Assembly: GCA_947447985.1 (NCBI GenBank)
Contig: CANFLX010000003.1
Coordinates: 1-64,000, forward strand
DNA length: 64,000 nucleotides
Direction of reading: 5' to 3'
DNA from: Comamonadaceae bacterium
GTDB lineage: Bacteria > Pseudomonadota > Gammaproteobacteria > Burkholderiales > Burkholderiaceae_C
A program made the translations under genes and the position numbers. Under the pieces are notes generated by a model. It was not told where the DNA came from and did no database searches. It worked only from the letters and a program-made list of their open reading frames with translations. Below are positions 51,380 to 61,810 of the stretch, one piece after another. Within the stretch, counting starts at the first letter, position 1. Each line of letters begins with the position of its first letter.

Positions 51380-52150
51380 TTACTGCGCGGCCCAACCGCC
51401 GTCCATGTTCCAGGCCACGCCACGCACATTGTTGGCCGCGGCGGAACACAAAAATACGGCCAGTGCGCCGAGTTCATCGGGCGTGGTGAATTGCAAGGAG
51501 GGCTCTTTCTCGCCCAAGAGCAGTGCGGTGGCTTCAGCGTTAGAGACGCCCAACGCAGCCGCTTTGGCGTCCACTTGTTTTTGCACCAGGGGTGTGAGTA
51601 CCCAGCCGGGGCAAATGGCGTTGCAGGTCACGCCGGTGGTGGCGTTTTCCAGCGCGGTGACCTTGGTCAGACCCACCAGGCCGTGCTTGGCTGCCACGTA
51701 GGCTGACTTCTCGGCCGAGGCCACCAGTCCATGGACCGAGGCCACGTTCAAAATGCGGCCCCAGTTGCGCGACAGCATGCCGGGCAGCGCAAAGCGGCTG
51801 GCGTGGAAGGCGCTGCTCAGGTTGATGGCCAGCACCGCGTCCCAGCGCTCGGGTGGGAAATTTTCGACCCGCGCCACGTGCTGAATGCCGGCATTGTTCA
51901 CCAAAATGTCGACGGCACCAAAGGTGGCCTCGGCGTGGCGCACCATGGCTTCGATCTCGGCGGGCTTGCTCATGTCGGCGCCGTGGTAGCTCACGGCCAC
52001 GCCGAATGCTGCGATTTCTGCCTTGGGGCCTTCGACGTCGCCAAAGCCATTCATCACGATGTTGGCGCCCTGCGCGGCCAGCGCTTTGGCCAGCCCCAGA
52101 CCGATGCCGCTGGTGGAGCCGGTAACGAGAGCGGTTTTGCCTTTGAGCAT
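51380..52150 (-). CDS. bdhA: 3-hydroxybutyrate dehydrogenase
   Basis: This 256-residue short-chain dehydrogenase oxidises 3-hydroxybutyrate to acetoacetate in polyhydroxybutyrate turnover. It has the TGSTSGIGLG nucleotide motif (11-20), NNAG near 88, the catalytic S, Y and K in NVASVHGLVASAEKSAYVAAKHG and the C-terminal NVRGVAWNMDGGWAAQ ending typical of BdhA. GAAGGA precedes the ATG. It is the first gene of the leftward run and ends 27 bases before the ABC permease start. Confidence 0.93.
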   Translation of the reverse strand: MLKGKTALVTGSTSGIGLGLAKALAAQGANIVMNGFGDVEGPKAEIAAFGVAVSYHGADMSKPAEIEAMVRHAEATFGAVDILVNNAGIQHVARVENFPPERWDAVLAINLSSAFHASRFALPGMLSRNWGRILNVASVHGLVASAEKSAYVAAKHGLVGLTKVTALENATTGVTCNAICPGWVLTPLVQKQVDAKAAALGVSNAEATALLLGEKEPSLQFTTPDELGALAVFLCSAAANNVRGVAWNMDGGWAAQ

Positions 52151-52266
52151 GGGGATTCCTTCTTTGTCAGTGCGGGGCCGGGGCCCTGGGGGTTGCATCC
52201 ATTACGATCACCGCATTATCAATCTGCCGCACTGCGGGTCGTCGACGCCCCGCCTGCCCCCACCAC

Positions 52267-53184
52267 ATGTCCCAACCTACTTTGCACTTCTTGCCCTGCA
52301 GCACGCCGGAGCCTCACCGCATGGCCTATTGGCAGTGGGGCGACCCGGACGCGGCGCATACCGTGATCTGCGTGCATGGTCTGACGCGCCAGGGCCGCGA
52401 CTTTGACGTGCTGGCCCAGGCGCTGGTGGAACGCGCCGGTGGTGCACTGCGGGTGGTGTGCCCCGATGTGGTGGGCCGGGGAAAAAGCGATTGGCTCAAA
52501 GACCCGATGGGCTACCAGATTCCCCATTACGCCGCCGACATGCTGGCGCTGATCACCCAGCTCAAGCCCACGACGCTGGACTGGGTGGGCACCAGCATGG
52601 GTGGCTTGATCGGCATGGTGGTCTGCAACCTGGCGGGCAGCGTGGGGGTGCCGGTGCGCCGCCTGGTGCTCAATGACGTGGGTCCGGTGATTGAATGGTC
52701 GGCCTTGCAGCGCATTGGCCAGTACCTGGGCAAGAGCGGCCCGTTTGCTTCGGTGCAGCAGGCCGCAGACGCCATGTGGGCTATCTCGAGCAGCTTTGGC
52801 CCGCACACGCCAGCCCAGTGGCTGGCGCTGAGCCAACCCATGCTGCGCCAGGTGAACCAGGCGGTTCAAGGCGCTTTGCAAGAAGCGGTCTACGCCATGC
52901 ATTACGACCCGGCCATTGCGTTGCCCTTCGGGCAGGCCACGCCCGAGACGGCAGCGCAGGGCGAAGCCTTGTTGTGGCAGGCCTATGACGCCATCACCGC
53001 GCAGACCCTGTTGATCCGGGGCGCTGATTCTGATTTGCTGTCCAAAGCCACGGCCTTGCAAATGACGCAGCGCGGCCCCCATGCCCGCTTGGTCGAATTT
53101 GCGGGTGTGGGCCATGCGCCCACGCTGGTGGCGCAGGACCAAACCGAGGCCGTCGCGTCCTTCTTGCTTGCGGCGGGCGTCTAA
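52267..53184 (+). CDS. Alpha/beta-hydrolase fold esterase
   Basis: The 305-residue protein has the alpha/beta hydrolase landmarks: VICVHGLTRQGRDF oxyanion region near 37, the nucleophile elbow GTSMGG near 116, an Asp in the GADSDLL loop near 255 and the terminal His in GVGHAPTL. The usual GxSxG is complete, so it should be catalytically active. The substrate is unknown. It is divergent from bdhA, with 116 bases between them, and relA follows 19 bases after its stop. Confidence 0.88.
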   Translation: MSQPTLHFLPCSTPEPHRMAYWQWGDPDAAHTVICVHGLTRQGRDFDVLAQALVERAGGALRVVCPDVVGRGKSDWLKDPMGYQIPHYAADMLALITQLKPTTLDWVGTSMGGLIGMVVCNLAGSVGVPVRRLVLNDVGPVIEWSALQRIGQYLGKSGPFASVQQAADAMWAISSSFGPHTPAQWLALSQPMLRQVNQAVQGALQEAVYAMHYDPAIALPFGQATPETAAQGEALLWQAYDAITAQTLLIRGADSDLLSKATALQMTQRGPHARLVEFAGVGHAPTLVAQDQTEAVASFLLAAGV

Positions 53185-53203
53185 GTACCCAACGCAACAC
53201 CGC

Positions 53204-55468
53204 ATGCAACGCCACGACCACGAGGGCTCCAGCACACCGTCGGCATTGATAGCCGCCACGGCCGACAGCCTGCCTGCCCAGGCCGATGCCCTGGCGCGCG
53301 CGCGCGCCTTTGCCGAGCCACTGTTGGCCAATGCGGTGCTCGATACCGGCGAAAATATCCTGGCCCATGCCGACGCCGTGGCCGCCATCTTGGCGTCCAT
53401 CGGCGGCTCGCAGGCCATGCAGGCTGCCAGCTACCTGGTCTACGCCTGCGAGCACCTGAACAAACCGCACGAGGTGATCGCCAAAGCCTTTGGCGACAGC
53501 TTTGCCGACCTGGCGCTGGAGACCACCAAGCTGGTGCGCCTGCAACGCATGGCACGCATTGCCCAAAACGCCGCCAGCCGCAGCGCGCAGGCCGCGCCCA
53601 TGGCCCAAACCGCCGCCGCGCAGACCGAGAGCGTGCGCAAAATGCTGCTCGCGTTTTCGCGCGACTTGCGCGTGGTCATGCTGCGCCTGGCCTCACGCTT
53701 GCAAACGCTGCGCCACTTCGCTGCCAGCAAACTGCCCTTGCCTGCGGGCCTGGCGGCGGAGTCGCTGCAGGTGTTTGCGCCCTTGGCCAATCGTTTGGGG
53801 ATTTGGGAAGTCAAGTGGGAAATTGAGGACCTGTCGTTTCGCTTTATGGAGCCCGACACCTACCGCCAGGTGGCGCAGTGGTTGGACCAAAAGCGCGCCC
53901 AGCGCGAGGCAGCGGTGGAGACCGTTCGGCAAAATTTGGAGCGTGACCTGCGATCCCAGGGGCTGGACGCGCAAGTGCAGGGGCGCCCCAAGCACATTTA
54001 CAGCATCGTCAAAAAGATGCGCGGCAAATCGCTGGGTTTTGAACAGGTGTTTGACATACGCGCTTTGCGCGTCATCGTGCCCACGGTCGACGATTGCTAC
54101 GCGGCACTGAGTTGGGTGCACAGCCAGTTTGTGCCCCTGACCGAAGAGTTTGACGACTACATCGCCAAGCCCAAAGGCAACGGCTACCAGTCTTTGCACA
54201 CCGTGGTGCGCGACGCCAAAGGCCAGCCGATTGAAGTGCAAATTCGCACCCAGGCCATGCACCAGCATTCCGAGCACGGCGTGGCTGCGCACTGGGCCTA
54301 CAAAGAAGCAGGCGCCAAGGGCTATGCCGGGGTGTCGGCCAGCGGCGCCTACGACGCCAAGATTGCAGTGCTGCGCCAGCTCCTGGCGTGGGAGCGTGAG
54401 CTCTCCAGCGGTACTGCCGGACGCCCCCTTGCCGAGTCGGCCAGCGGCGACAAAGCCCCCGCATTTGACGACCGCATTTATGTGCTGACCCCCGAGGCGG
54501 CCATTGTGGAGTTGCCCCAGGGTGCCACGCCGGTGGACTTTGCCTACAGCGTGCACACCACCTTGGGGCACCGCTGCCGGGGTGCCCGCGTGGACGGGGC
54601 GCTCGTGCCTTTGCACACCCCACTGAAAAACGGCCAAACGGTGGAAATTACCACCGCCAAAGAGGGGGGGCCATCACGCGACTGGCTGAACCCCGAACTG
54701 GGTTTTCTGGTCAGCCCCCGGGCCCGCGCCAAGGTGCGCGCCTGGTTCAATGCGCTGGCCATGGGCGACACCGTGGCCAAAGGGCGTGAGGCGGTGGAGA
54801 AGCTCTTGCAGCGCGAAGGCAAAACGGCGCTCAAGCTCGACGACCTGGCTGCGCAACTGGGCTTTCATACCGCCGACGATTTGTTTGAAGTGGTGGGCAA
54901 AGACGAGTTCTCGCTGCGCAACATCGAAATCCTGCTGCGTCCGCCAGAGCCTGTTGCGGTCGATGACGACTTTGTCGCCCTCAAAAAACCCCGCCAGGCC
55001 GGTGTGTCGGGCAAAGGCGGCGTGCTGGTGGTGGGGGTGGATTCGCTGCTCACCCAACTGGCCAAGTGCTGCAAACCTGCGCCACCCGATGCCATCAGTG
55101 GATTTGTGACGCGCGGCAAAGGCGTGAGCATCCACCGCGCCGATTGCTCCAATCTGCGCAACATGGTGAGTCGCAGCGGCGAGCGGGTGATTGAGGTGCA
55201 GTGGGGCGGGGGTGGCACCGACAGCAAAGACGGCAATGTTTATCCCGTGGATGTGGCCATTGAGGCGATCGACCGCCAAGGTCTGCTGCGCGATATTTCT
55301 GAGGTGTTCACCAAAGAAAAAATGAACGTGATCGGCGTGCAAACCCAGTCGGTGCGGGGCATTGCCTGGATGACGTTTACCGTGGAGGTGGCCGACGCAG
55401 GCCGTTTGGGACGGGTGCTGCGCAGCGTTGGCGATTTGGCAGGTGTGCGCGCAGCGCGCAGGCGCTAG
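53204..55468 (+). CDS. relA: GTP pyrophosphokinase RelA
   Basis: RelA makes (p)ppGpp on stalled ribosomes. The 754-residue protein has a degenerate HD region: where the hydrolase HD motif is expected the sequence reads LVYACEHL, so hydrolysis is lost. The synthetase domain follows (RPKHIYSIVKKM, DIRALRVIV, then EFDD at 315-318 in EEFDDYIAKPKGNGYQSLH); the EFDD form is typical of RelA rather than bifunctional SpoT. A TGS domain (DRIYVLTPEAAIVELP ...) near 430-490 and a C-terminal ACT domain complete it. ATG at 53204. Confidence 0.95.
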   Translation: MQRHDHEGSSTPSALIAATADSLPAQADALARARAFAEPLLANAVLDTGENILAHADAVAAILASIGGSQAMQAASYLVYACEHLNKPHEVIAKAFGDSFADLALETTKLVRLQRMARIAQNAASRSAQAAPMAQTAAAQTESVRKMLLAFSRDLRVVMLRLASRLQTLRHFAASKLPLPAGLAAESLQVFAPLANRLGIWEVKWEIEDLSFRFMEPDTYRQVAQWLDQKRAQREAAVETVRQNLERDLRSQGLDAQVQGRPKHIYSIVKKMRGKSLGFEQVFDIRALRVIVPTVDDCYAALSWVHSQFVPLTEEFDDYIAKPKGNGYQSLHTVVRDAKGQPIEVQIRTQAMHQHSEHGVAAHWAYKEAGAKGYAGVSASGAYDAKIAVLRQLLAWERELSSGTAGRPLAESASGDKAPAFDDRIYVLTPEAAIVELPQGATPVDFAYSVHTTLGHRCRGARVDGALVPLHTPLKNGQTVEITTAKEGGPSRDWLNPELGFLVSPRARAKVRAWFNALAMGDTVAKGREAVEKLLQREGKTALKLDDLAAQLGFHTADDLFEVVGKDEFSLRNIEILLRPPEPVAVDDDFVALKKPRQAGVSGKGGVLVVGVDSLLTQLAKCCKPAPPDAISGFVTRGKGVSIHRADCSNLRNMVSRSGERVIEVQWGGGGTDSKDGNVYPVDVAIEAIDRQGLLRDISEVFTKEKMNVIGVQTQSVRGIAWMTFTVEVADAGRLGRVLRSVGDLAGVRAARRR

Positions 55469-55497
55469 GGGCGGTACGACAAGCACTACAACGGTTT

Positions 55498-56151
55498 TTA
55501 TTGGGTTCCGAAAATGCGGTCACCCGCGTCGCCCAAGCCGGGCAGGATGTAGCCGTGGTCGTTGAGCTCACGGTCAATGGCAGCGGTAAAAATTTCCACG
55601 TCGGGATGCGCTTCATGCAGCGTGTTAATGCCTTGTGGAACCGTCAGCAGACATAAAAATTTGATGGATTTGGGCTTGCACTCTTTGAGCCGGGTAATCG
55701 CCGCTGCGGCCGAGTTGCCGGTGGCCAGCATGGGGTCGACCACGATGATGTCGCGCTCCTGCATGTCTTTGGGCATCTTGAAGTAGTACTCCACAGCCTG
55801 CAGGGTGGCAGGATCGCGGTAAATGCCGATATGGCCCACCCGCGCGCCGGGCACCACCTGCAAGACGCCGTCCAAAATGCCGTTGCCTGCGCGCAAGATC
55901 GACACAAACACCAGTTTTTTGCCGTTGATCTCTTTGGCCTGCATGGTTTCCAGCGGCGTTTCAATCTCCACGGTCTGCATGGCCATGTCGCGCGTGACCT
56001 CATACGCCATCAGGCTGCTGAGTTCGCCCAGAAGACGGCGAAAACTGTTGGTGCTGGCCTCTTTTTTTCGCATCAGCGTGAGCTTGTGCTGAACCAATGG
56101 GTGGTCAATCAAATGAACGTGGGGGCGAGCGGAGTCGGATATTTGAATCAT
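55498..56151 (-). CDS. upp: Uracil phosphoribosyltransferase
   Basis: Upp salvages uracil to UMP using PRPP. The 217-residue product has the [18 protein letters not shown] start, the [27 protein letters not shown] segment, the PRPP loop [12 protein letters not shown] near 135 and the C-terminal [17 protein letters not shown] uracil-binding flap, all diagnostic. The ATG at 56151 gives the standard length; the open frame upstream is short. It converges on relA, with 29 bases between stops. Confidence 0.97.
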   Translation of the reverse strand: MIQISDSARPHVHLIDHPLVQHKLTLMRKKEASTNSFRRLLGELSSLMAYEVTRDMAMQTVEIETPLETMQAKEINGKKLVFVSILRAGNGILDGVLQVVPGARVGHIGIYRDPATLQAVEYYFKMPKDMQERDIIVVDPMLATGNSAAAAITRLKECKPKSIKFLCLLTVPQGINTLHEAHPDVEIFTAAIDRELNDHGYILPGLGDAGDRIFGTQ

Positions 56152-56211
56152 GGCGCAAACTCTACCCCAAACCACTCCCTACCCCCCCCCGGCGCCCCTT
56201 GGCAGACAGGC

Positions 56212-56811
56212 TTACATCCCAATGCCCAGCGACTCTTCGAAATTTTGCAGCGGCCCCAGTGGAATATTGCGGTCTATGGTGGTGTGAATTTGCGGCTCAC
56301 CACTCCATTGGGTATAGACCACCTGCTGGTCGATCACCACGATCAGCGCCGAAAACTTCCACCCTGTGGTCACGCTTTGGCGATGGAAATTGAGGAAATC
56401 GAGCACAAAGTTTCCCACCCGCCGCTGTTCAATGCGACTGGGCGTCATGGCATAGGCCATGCAGGCGGAGCCGGCCTGCATGCATTGCAAGACGCCTTGG
56501 GGTACGGTGCTTCGCTCCTGCAGCGGGGAGGGCAAGACGGCTTCAATCACCTGCGCCTGGTTGAGCATCTGCACATTGGGCGTTTTGTCCGGATCAAATC
56601 CGAGCGCACGGACCTGGTCCATGGAGGTTTGAAACGGTGTGATGTGGTCAAAACTGCGCTTGACTGCGGCAAAGTCGGGCCAGGGGTTGCTGACCTCGCG
56701 GTGCACTGCGGGAAGCCAGCTGCTGCAGGCGCTCAACAAGGCCATCGCCAGAAGCAGTGCCGCGCAGGTTTGCATGGGCCGGGTTCGAGAGGGAGTCAAG
56801 GGAGGCACCAT
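56212..56811 (-). CDS. Putative lipoprotein of unknown function
   Basis: The product (199 residues from the first ATG) has a lipoprotein signal with lipobox LLSAC (residues 25-29), so it is likely anchored in the outer membrane. A second ATG at 56775 (MQTCAALL) would give a more compact signal peptide and may be the true start. The rest is a small mixed domain with PWPDFAAVKRSFDHITPF near 45 and a C-terminal FSALIVVIDQQVVYTQWSG. No family is recognised with confidence. It is divergent from yebC. Confidence 0.75.
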   Translation of the reverse strand: MVPPLTPSRTRPMQTCAALLLAMALLSACSSWLPAVHREVSNPWPDFAAVKRSFDHITPFQTSMDQVRALGFDPDKTPNVQMLNQAQVIEAVLPSPLQERSTVPQGVLQCMQAGSACMAYAMTPSRIEQRRVGNFVLDFLNFHRQSVTTGWKFSALIVVIDQQVVYTQWSGEPQIHTTIDRNIPLGPLQNFEESLGIGM

Positions 56812-56849
56812 AGGTTTGCCGCAGTCTAGGGTGCATGGGCGCGCCGCTG

Positions 56850-56865
56850 CTTGACCCCTGTCAAG
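56850..56865. promoter_or_regulatory. Perfect 6-bp dyad upstream of yebC
   Basis: CTTGAC and GTCAAG form an exact inverted repeat with four bases between. It lies between the lipoprotein gene and the putative yebC -10 (TACAAT, 56889-56894) and could be an operator. No regulator is identified. Confidence 0.35.
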
Positions 56866-56930
56866 TGCGCTTGGATGGCCTCGAAAAGTACAATCGCTCC
56901 TCAGAACGAACGATTAAAGAAGGATTTCGC

Positions 56931-57650
56931 GTGGCAGGACACAGCAAATGGGCCAATATTCAGCACCGCAAAGGTCGCCAAGATGAAAAGCGCGGCAAGA
57001 TTTGGACCCGCATCATTCGTGAAATCACGGTGGCGGCGCGCGCCGCTGGTGGCGATCTCGGGATGAATCCCCGCCTGCGCCTGGCCGTCGAAAAAGCCAA
57101 GGCCGCCAATATGCCGGCCGATCGCATCAAGTACAACATCGACAAAGCCACCGGCAACGCCGAAGGGGTGAGCTACGAGGAAATCCGCTACGAGGGCTAT
57201 GGCATTGGCGGTGCGGCCATTATTTTGGACACCATGACCGACAACAAGGTGCGCACCGTGGCCGAGGTGCGCCATGCCTTGAGCAAGCACGGCGGCAATA
57301 TGGGCACCGAAGGCTCGGTGTCCTTTCAGTTCAAGCATTGCGGACAAATGATTTACGCCCCCGGCACCAGCGAAGACCGGGTGCTGGAGGTGGCACTCGA
57401 GGCTGGTGCGCAGGATGTGATTACCCACGAGGACGGTGTGATTGAGGTACTGACGTCTGCTGCTGATTTCGAGAGCGTCAAAGCCGCATTGGACGCGGCC
57501 GGTCTGGTCTGCGAAGAAGCCGCGGTCACTATGCGTGCGGAAAACACCATTGAGCTCGCAGGCGAGGACGCGGCCCGCATGCAAAAACTCCTGGATGTGC
57601 TGGAAGACCTGGACGACGTGCAGGAAGTCTTTCACAACGCTGCCTTATGA
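56931..57650 (+). CDS. yebC: YebC/PmpR family translation/transcription factor
   Basis: The 239-residue protein has the YebC N-terminus [20 protein letters not shown] and the conserved [15 protein letters not shown] and [14 protein letters not shown] segments. YebC proteins have been called DNA-binding regulators and, more recently, factors that relieve ribosome stalling. The start is GTG at 56931 with AAGGA upstream; the open frame before it is not conserved. purD starts at its stop codon (ATGA). Confidence 0.94.
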   Translation: MAGHSKWANIQHRKGRQDEKRGKIWTRIIREITVAARAAGGDLGMNPRLRLAVEKAKAANMPADRIKYNIDKATGNAEGVSYEEIRYEGYGIGGAAIILDTMTDNKVRTVAEVRHALSKHGGNMGTEGSVSFQFKHCGQMIYAPGTSEDRVLEVALEAGAQDVITHEDGVIEVLTSAADFESVKAALDAAGLVCEEAAVTMRAENTIELAGEDAARMQKLLDVLEDLDDVQEVFHNAAL

Positions 57651-58939
57651 ACGTCCTGGTCATAGGCGGCGGTGGCCGCGAACATGCGCTGGCTTGGAAG
57701 CTCGCCCAGTCGCCCAAAGTGCAGAGGGTCTACCTGGCGCCTGGCAATGGCGGAACCGCCTTGGACGACCGCCTGAAAAACCTGCCCATCACAGACATGG
57801 CCGTGCTGCGGGATTGGGCCCTGGAGCACAAAATTGCACTCACCGTCGTCGGGCCCGAAGGCCCGTTGGCAGCAGGGGTGGTGGACGATTTCCGAGCCCA
57901 TGGCTTGCGCGTTTTCGGCCCCACACAGGCCGCAGCGCAGCTGGAAAGCTCCAAGGCATTTTCGAAGGCGTTTATGCAGCGCCACGGCATTCCTACCGCC
58001 CACTTTGCGGTGTTTTCAGACCCTGCAGCCGCCCACGCCCATCTGGAGGCAACCGGCGCGCCGATCGTGGTGAAGGCCGATGGATTGGCTGCGGGCAAAG
58101 GTGTGGTCGTGGCCAGCACCTTGGCCGAGGCGCATGCGGCGGTGGACTTCATGCTGGCGGACGGCGCTTTCGGTAGCGCGCCAGCGGGCGGTGAAGCGCG
58201 CGTGGTGATTGAAGAATTTTTGCAAGGCGAAGAGGCCAGCTTCATCGTCTTGTGCGACGGTAAAAACGTGCTGCCGCTGGCGACCAGCCAAGACCACAAA
58301 CGCCTGCAAGACGGCGATGCGGGCCCCAACACTGGCGGCATGGGTGCCTACTCGCCCGCGCCTATCGTGACGCCCGAGGTGCACGCCCGTGCCATGCGCG
58401 AGGTGATCTTGCCCACGGTACGCGGCATGGAAAAAGACGGCATTCCCTTCACCGGTTTCTTGTATGCCGGGCTGATGATCGACGCACAAGGCAAGGTCAA
58501 AACCCTGGAATTCAATTGCCGCATGGGCGACCCCGAAACCCAGCCCATCATGGCGCGCCTGAAAACCGATTGGCTCGATGTGCTTTGGGCCGCGACGGAG
58601 CCGGTAGGCGCTGCGGGTCTGGCTGACCTGGAACTGCAGTGGGACAGGCGCACGGCGCTGGGCGTGGTACTGGCCGCGCACGGCTATCCCCAAACCCCTC
58701 GCGCAGGCGATGCTATTCAAGGCATTCCCACAGAGACCGAGGACCTGGTGGTGTTCCATGCGGGTACCCGCTTGCATGACGGTGTGCTGCAAACCTCCGG
58801 TGGGCGTGTGCTGTGTGTCACAGCCCTGGCGGACTCGGTGCGGCTGGCCCAGGCCCGGGCTTATGAGGCGGTGCACCAGATTCAATTCGATGGCATGCAG
58901 TTCCGCACGGACATCGGCTTTCGCGCCGTCAAGGCCTGA
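57647..58939 (+). CDS. purD: Phosphoribosylamine--glycine ligase
   Basis: PurD catalyses the second step of purine synthesis, joining glycine to phosphoribosylamine. The 430-residue ATP-grasp enzyme shows [22 protein letters not shown], the ATP-binding [18 protein letters not shown] near 140, the [12 protein letters not shown] motif and the metal/[17 protein letters not shown] near 290. Overlapping the yebC stop by four bases, it is probably co-translated with it. An acyltransferase gene follows 12 bases later. Confidence 0.97.
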   Translation: MNVLVIGGGGREHALAWKLAQSPKVQRVYLAPGNGGTALDDRLKNLPITDMAVLRDWALEHKIALTVVGPEGPLAAGVVDDFRAHGLRVFGPTQAAAQLESSKAFSKAFMQRHGIPTAHFAVFSDPAAAHAHLEATGAPIVVKADGLAAGKGVVVASTLAEAHAAVDFMLADGAFGSAPAGGEARVVIEEFLQGEEASFIVLCDGKNVLPLATSQDHKRLQDGDAGPNTGGMGAYSPAPIVTPEVHARAMREVILPTVRGMEKDGIPFTGFLYAGLMIDAQGKVKTLEFNCRMGDPETQPIMARLKTDWLDVLWAATEPVGAAGLADLELQWDRRTALGVVLAAHGYPQTPRAGDAIQGIPTETEDLVVFHAGTRLHDGVLQTSGGRVLCVTALADSVRLAQARAYEAVHQIQFDGMQFRTDIGFRAVKA

Positions 58940-58951
58940 GGACAGCGCCGC

Positions 58952-59626
58952 ATGCCAATGCAGTCTCCCTTGACGCCGCCCCATCCGGTGCAATTGGTGG
59001 GCAGCGCGCTGGCACGCAGGCTGCTCAGTGCCTTGGGCTGGACGCAGAAATTCGAGGGCTTGCCGACGCTGCAAGGTGTTTTTGTGGTGTATCCGCACAC
59101 CAGCAACTGGGATTTTGTCTACGCCGTGATGGCCAAATGGGCGCTGGGAGTGCAGCTGAACTTTTGGGCCAAAGACACGCTCTTCAAAGTGCCCCTGCTC
59201 GGTCCTTGGATCCGTTGGTTGGGCGGAATTCCTACCGTGCGCAATGCGCCGGGCGGATTGGTGGGACAAGCCGTTGCGGAGTTGAAGGCGGCGGCGCGTG
59301 AGCAGCGCTACTGCTGGCTGGGACTTTCTCCCGAGGGCACGCGCAAACGTACCGCAGGCTGGCGCAGCGGTTTTTACCAAACCGCGTGGCAGGCTGGTGT
59401 GCCGATTTGTCTGGTGCGTTTGGATTACGGCCGCAAGGAGTTGGTGGCCACGCATTTCTATCGACTCAGCGGTGACATGGTGGCTGACATGGCCGTGATT
59501 GCCCAGAGCTATGCCGGTGTGCAAGGCTACAGGCCGCACGACGCGTCGCCCGTGGTGCTGCTGGCCTCGGCACCGGAATCCGCTGCCAAGGCGTCCCGGT
59601 CACAAGGAGCAAGTCCCCATGTTTGA
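58952..59626 (+). CDS. Lysophospholipid acyltransferase family protein
   Basis: The 224-residue protein belongs to the PlsC-like acyltransferases: the catalytic HTSNWD (HxxxxD) near residue 50, [14 protein letters not shown], the [12 protein letters not shown] block and [17 protein letters not shown] with the PEGTR motif are visible. It probably acylates a lysophospholipid or glycolipid at the inner membrane. GAGGA precedes the ATG. Its end overlaps the hemF start by eight bases. Confidence 0.88.
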   Translation: MPMQSPLTPPHPVQLVGSALARRLLSALGWTQKFEGLPTLQGVFVVYPHTSNWDFVYAVMAKWALGVQLNFWAKDTLFKVPLLGPWIRWLGGIPTVRNAPGGLVGQAVAELKAAAREQRYCWLGLSPEGTRKRTAGWRSGFYQTAWQAGVPICLVRLDYGRKELVATHFYRLSGDMVADMAVIAQSYAGVQGYRPHDASPVVLLASAPESAAKASRSQGASPHV

Positions 59627-60539
59627 ATCGATCTCCCCGGATACCGTGCGTCAGTATCTTTTGGATTTGCAGTCCCGCATCACCGGTGCGGTTGCGGCCA
59701 TCGATGGCGGCACTTTTGTTGTCGACCCTTGGCACAAGGCACCCGAAGAGCCTTTGCAGGGCAACGGCGTTACGCAAATTTTGGAAAACGGCGCCGTGTT
59801 TGAACGTGCGGGTTGTGGTTTTTCGCATGTGCGCGGGCCCCGTCTGCCGCCCAGCGCCACCCAGCACCGCCCCGAACTGGCGGGCGCGCCGTTTGAGGCC
59901 ATGGGCGTGTCACTGGTGTTTCATCCGCGCAATCCCTACGCCCCCACCGTTCACATGAATGTGCGCATGCTGGCCGCCAAGAATCCCGAAGGCCAGACGG
60001 TGTGCTGGTTCGGCGGTGGCATGGACCTCACGCCGATTTACGGGTTTGAAGAGGATGCCGTGCACTTTCACCAGAGTTGCAAAAACGCGCTCGCACCGTT
60101 TGGCGATGACAAATACCCCCGCTTCAAGGCCTGGTGCGACGACTACTTTTTCCTGAAACACCGCAACGAGCCGCGCGGTGTAGGTGGCGTGTTTTTTGAT
60201 GATTTTTCTGAGCTGGGACAGGAGCGGAGTTTTGCCATGCTGCGCGCCATCGGCGACGCGTTCATCGGTGCCTACATGCCGATTGTGGAGCGGCGCAAAG
60301 ACCTGTTCTATGGCAGCCGTGAGCGCGATTTCCAGCTCTACCGGCGCGGCCGCTACGTGGAGTTCAACCTGGTGTGGGACCGTGGTACCCACTTTGGCCT
60401 GCAGTCCGGCGGGCGCACCGAGTCCATCTTGCTGTCCATGCCGCCACACGCGAGTTGGTCGTACCAGAACGTGCCTGCGGCGGGAACGCCGGAAGCGGCG
60501 CTGTATTCACAGTTTTTGGTGGCGCGGGACTGGGTTTGA
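59619..60539 (+). CDS. hemF: Oxygen-dependent coproporphyrinogen III oxidase
   Basis: HemF converts coproporphyrinogen III to protoporphyrinogen IX with oxygen. The 306-residue product has the [13 protein letters not shown] strand, the [22 protein letters not shown] segment and the C-terminal [19 protein letters not shown], all diagnostic. AAGGAG lies upstream of the ATG at 59619. It fits the heme needs of the aa3 oxidase and cytochromes elsewhere in the window. nadD overlaps its stop. Confidence 0.97.
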   Translation: MFESISPDTVRQYLLDLQSRITGAVAAIDGGTFVVDPWHKAPEEPLQGNGVTQILENGAVFERAGCGFSHVRGPRLPPSATQHRPELAGAPFEAMGVSLVFHPRNPYAPTVHMNVRMLAAKNPEGQTVCWFGGGMDLTPIYGFEEDAVHFHQSCKNALAPFGDDKYPRFKAWCDDYFFLKHRNEPRGVGGVFFDDFSELGQERSFAMLRAIGDAFIGAYMPIVERRKDLFYGSRERDFQLYRRGRYVEFNLVWDRGTHFGLQSGGRTESILLSMPPHASWSYQNVPAAGTPEAALYSQFLVARDWV

Positions 60540-61144
60540 GCAACAAGCCTGTGCGCATCGGCGTGTTTGGCGGTGCGTTTGACCCGCCCCACCTGGGCCA
60601 TGTTGCCCTGGCCCGCGCGGCGGTGGCACAGTGGGGTTTGGAGCGCTTGTACATCGTTCCGACCGGACACGCTTCTCACAAAACCCGCAGCCTGACGCCC
60701 GCCCCGCACCGCTTGGCTCTGTGTGCCTTGGCCTTTGCCGATGTGGCGAAGGCGACGGTGGACGCGCGCGAAATCGAGCGCCATGGGCCCAGCTATACCG
60801 TGGACACCTTGGAGTCTTTGCAGCGCGAGCATCCCGACGCCCAGCTCTATTTGTTTGTTGGCCAAGACCAGGCCCAGACCCTGCAACACTGGCATCGCCC
60901 TGCGGATTTAGCCCGCCTTGCTATAATTTGTGCAGCTCACCGCCCCCCGTCGGCGGACTCCGAGAAACATTTTGACGTGCTTGCGGCAGCGAAATTTGCC
61001 ATCCAAAACCTGCACATGCCGGCCATGGCACACAGCGCAAGCGACATCCGAGAGCGCCTGGCGCAGCATCAAAGCATAGAAACTCTGGTTCCTCCCTCGG
61101 TTGCACGCTATATTGCCCACCACCACCTTTACCAAGCACCCTGA
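60536..61144 (+). CDS. nadD: Nicotinate-nucleotide adenylyltransferase
   Basis: NadD joins AMP to nicotinate mononucleotide in NAD synthesis. The 202-residue protein has the [14 protein letters not shown] nucleotide motif near residue 10, the [17 protein letters not shown] segment and a C-terminal SASDIRERL in place of the usual ISSTxIR motif. TTG at 60536, overlapping the hemF stop (TTGA), is the likely start; GTG at 60551 is an alternative. rsfS starts at its stop codon (TGATG). Confidence 0.92.
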   Translation: MSNKPVRIGVFGGAFDPPHLGHVALARAAVAQWGLERLYIVPTGHASHKTRSLTPAPHRLALCALAFADVAKATVDAREIERHGPSYTVDTLESLQREHPDAQLYLFVGQDQAQTLQHWHRPADLARLAIICAAHRPPSADSEKHFDVLAAAKFAIQNLHMPAMAHSASDIRERLAQHQSIETLVPPSVARYIAHHHLYQAP

Positions 61145-61803
61145 TGACCACTACCGCCAAAAAAAATGACATCCAAAAGCTCCAGCGCGCGATCGTGGAC
61201 GGCTTGGAGGACGTGAAGGCCCAGGACATCGTGGTGTTTGATACCGAGAATTTGTCGGCCCTGTTTGAGCGGGTGATTGTGGCCTCTGGCACCTCCAACC
61301 GCCAGACCAAGGCGCTGGCCGCCAGTGTGCGCGATGCCGTGCGCGACGCCGGTTTTGCCAAGCCCCGCGTCGAGGGTGAAGTCAATGGCGAATGGATCAT
61401 CGTGGATTGCGGCCAGGCCGTGGTGCACGTGATGCAACCCAGCTTCCGTACCTATTACAACCTCGAGGAGTTGTGGGGCGAAAAACCCGTGCGCTTGAAG
61501 CTCGGCGTGGCCAAGCCTGCGCCTGTGGCCAAAGCGCCTGTTACCGCCGCTGCGGCCAAACCGGCCACCACGCTGCGCCGCTCCAATGCCGCAAAAATCG
61601 GTGTGGCAGAAGCCTTTCCGTCGCGCGCCCAAGCTGCAAAAACAGCCGCTGCCAAGGCCGCTGCGGCCAAGCGCGACGCCGTGAAGGCTGCTGCGCCCGC
61701 CGCAAAGACGGCAGTGAAAAAAGTGGTAGTCAAGACGGCTGCAGTCAAGAAAGTCGCTGCCAAAAAAGTAGCCGCCAAGAAGACCGCACCACGTCAGGCC
61801 TGA
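61144..61803 (+). CDS. rsfS: Ribosomal silencing factor RsfS with lysine/alanine-rich tail
   Basis: RsfS binds L14 and blocks subunit joining when nutrients are short. The first 120 residues form the RsfS domain: [33 protein letters not shown] and [16 protein letters not shown], ending in [12 protein letters not shown]. After it comes a 99-residue tail dominated by Ala and Lys with AAKK-type repeats, like histone H1-like proteins; usual RsfS proteins lack it. The ATG shares one base with the nadD stop. Confidence 0.93.
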   Translation: MTTTAKKNDIQKLQRAIVDGLEDVKAQDIVVFDTENLSALFERVIVASGTSNRQTKALAASVRDAVRDAGFAKPRVEGEVNGEWIIVDCGQAVVHVMQPSFRTYYNLEELWGEKPVRLKLGVAKPAPVAKAPVTAAAAKPATTLRRSNAAKIGVAEAFPSRAQAAKTAAAKAAAAKRDAVKAAAPAAKTAVKKVVVKTAAVKKVAAKKVAAKKTAPRQA

Positions 61804-61810
61804 GGCGTTC

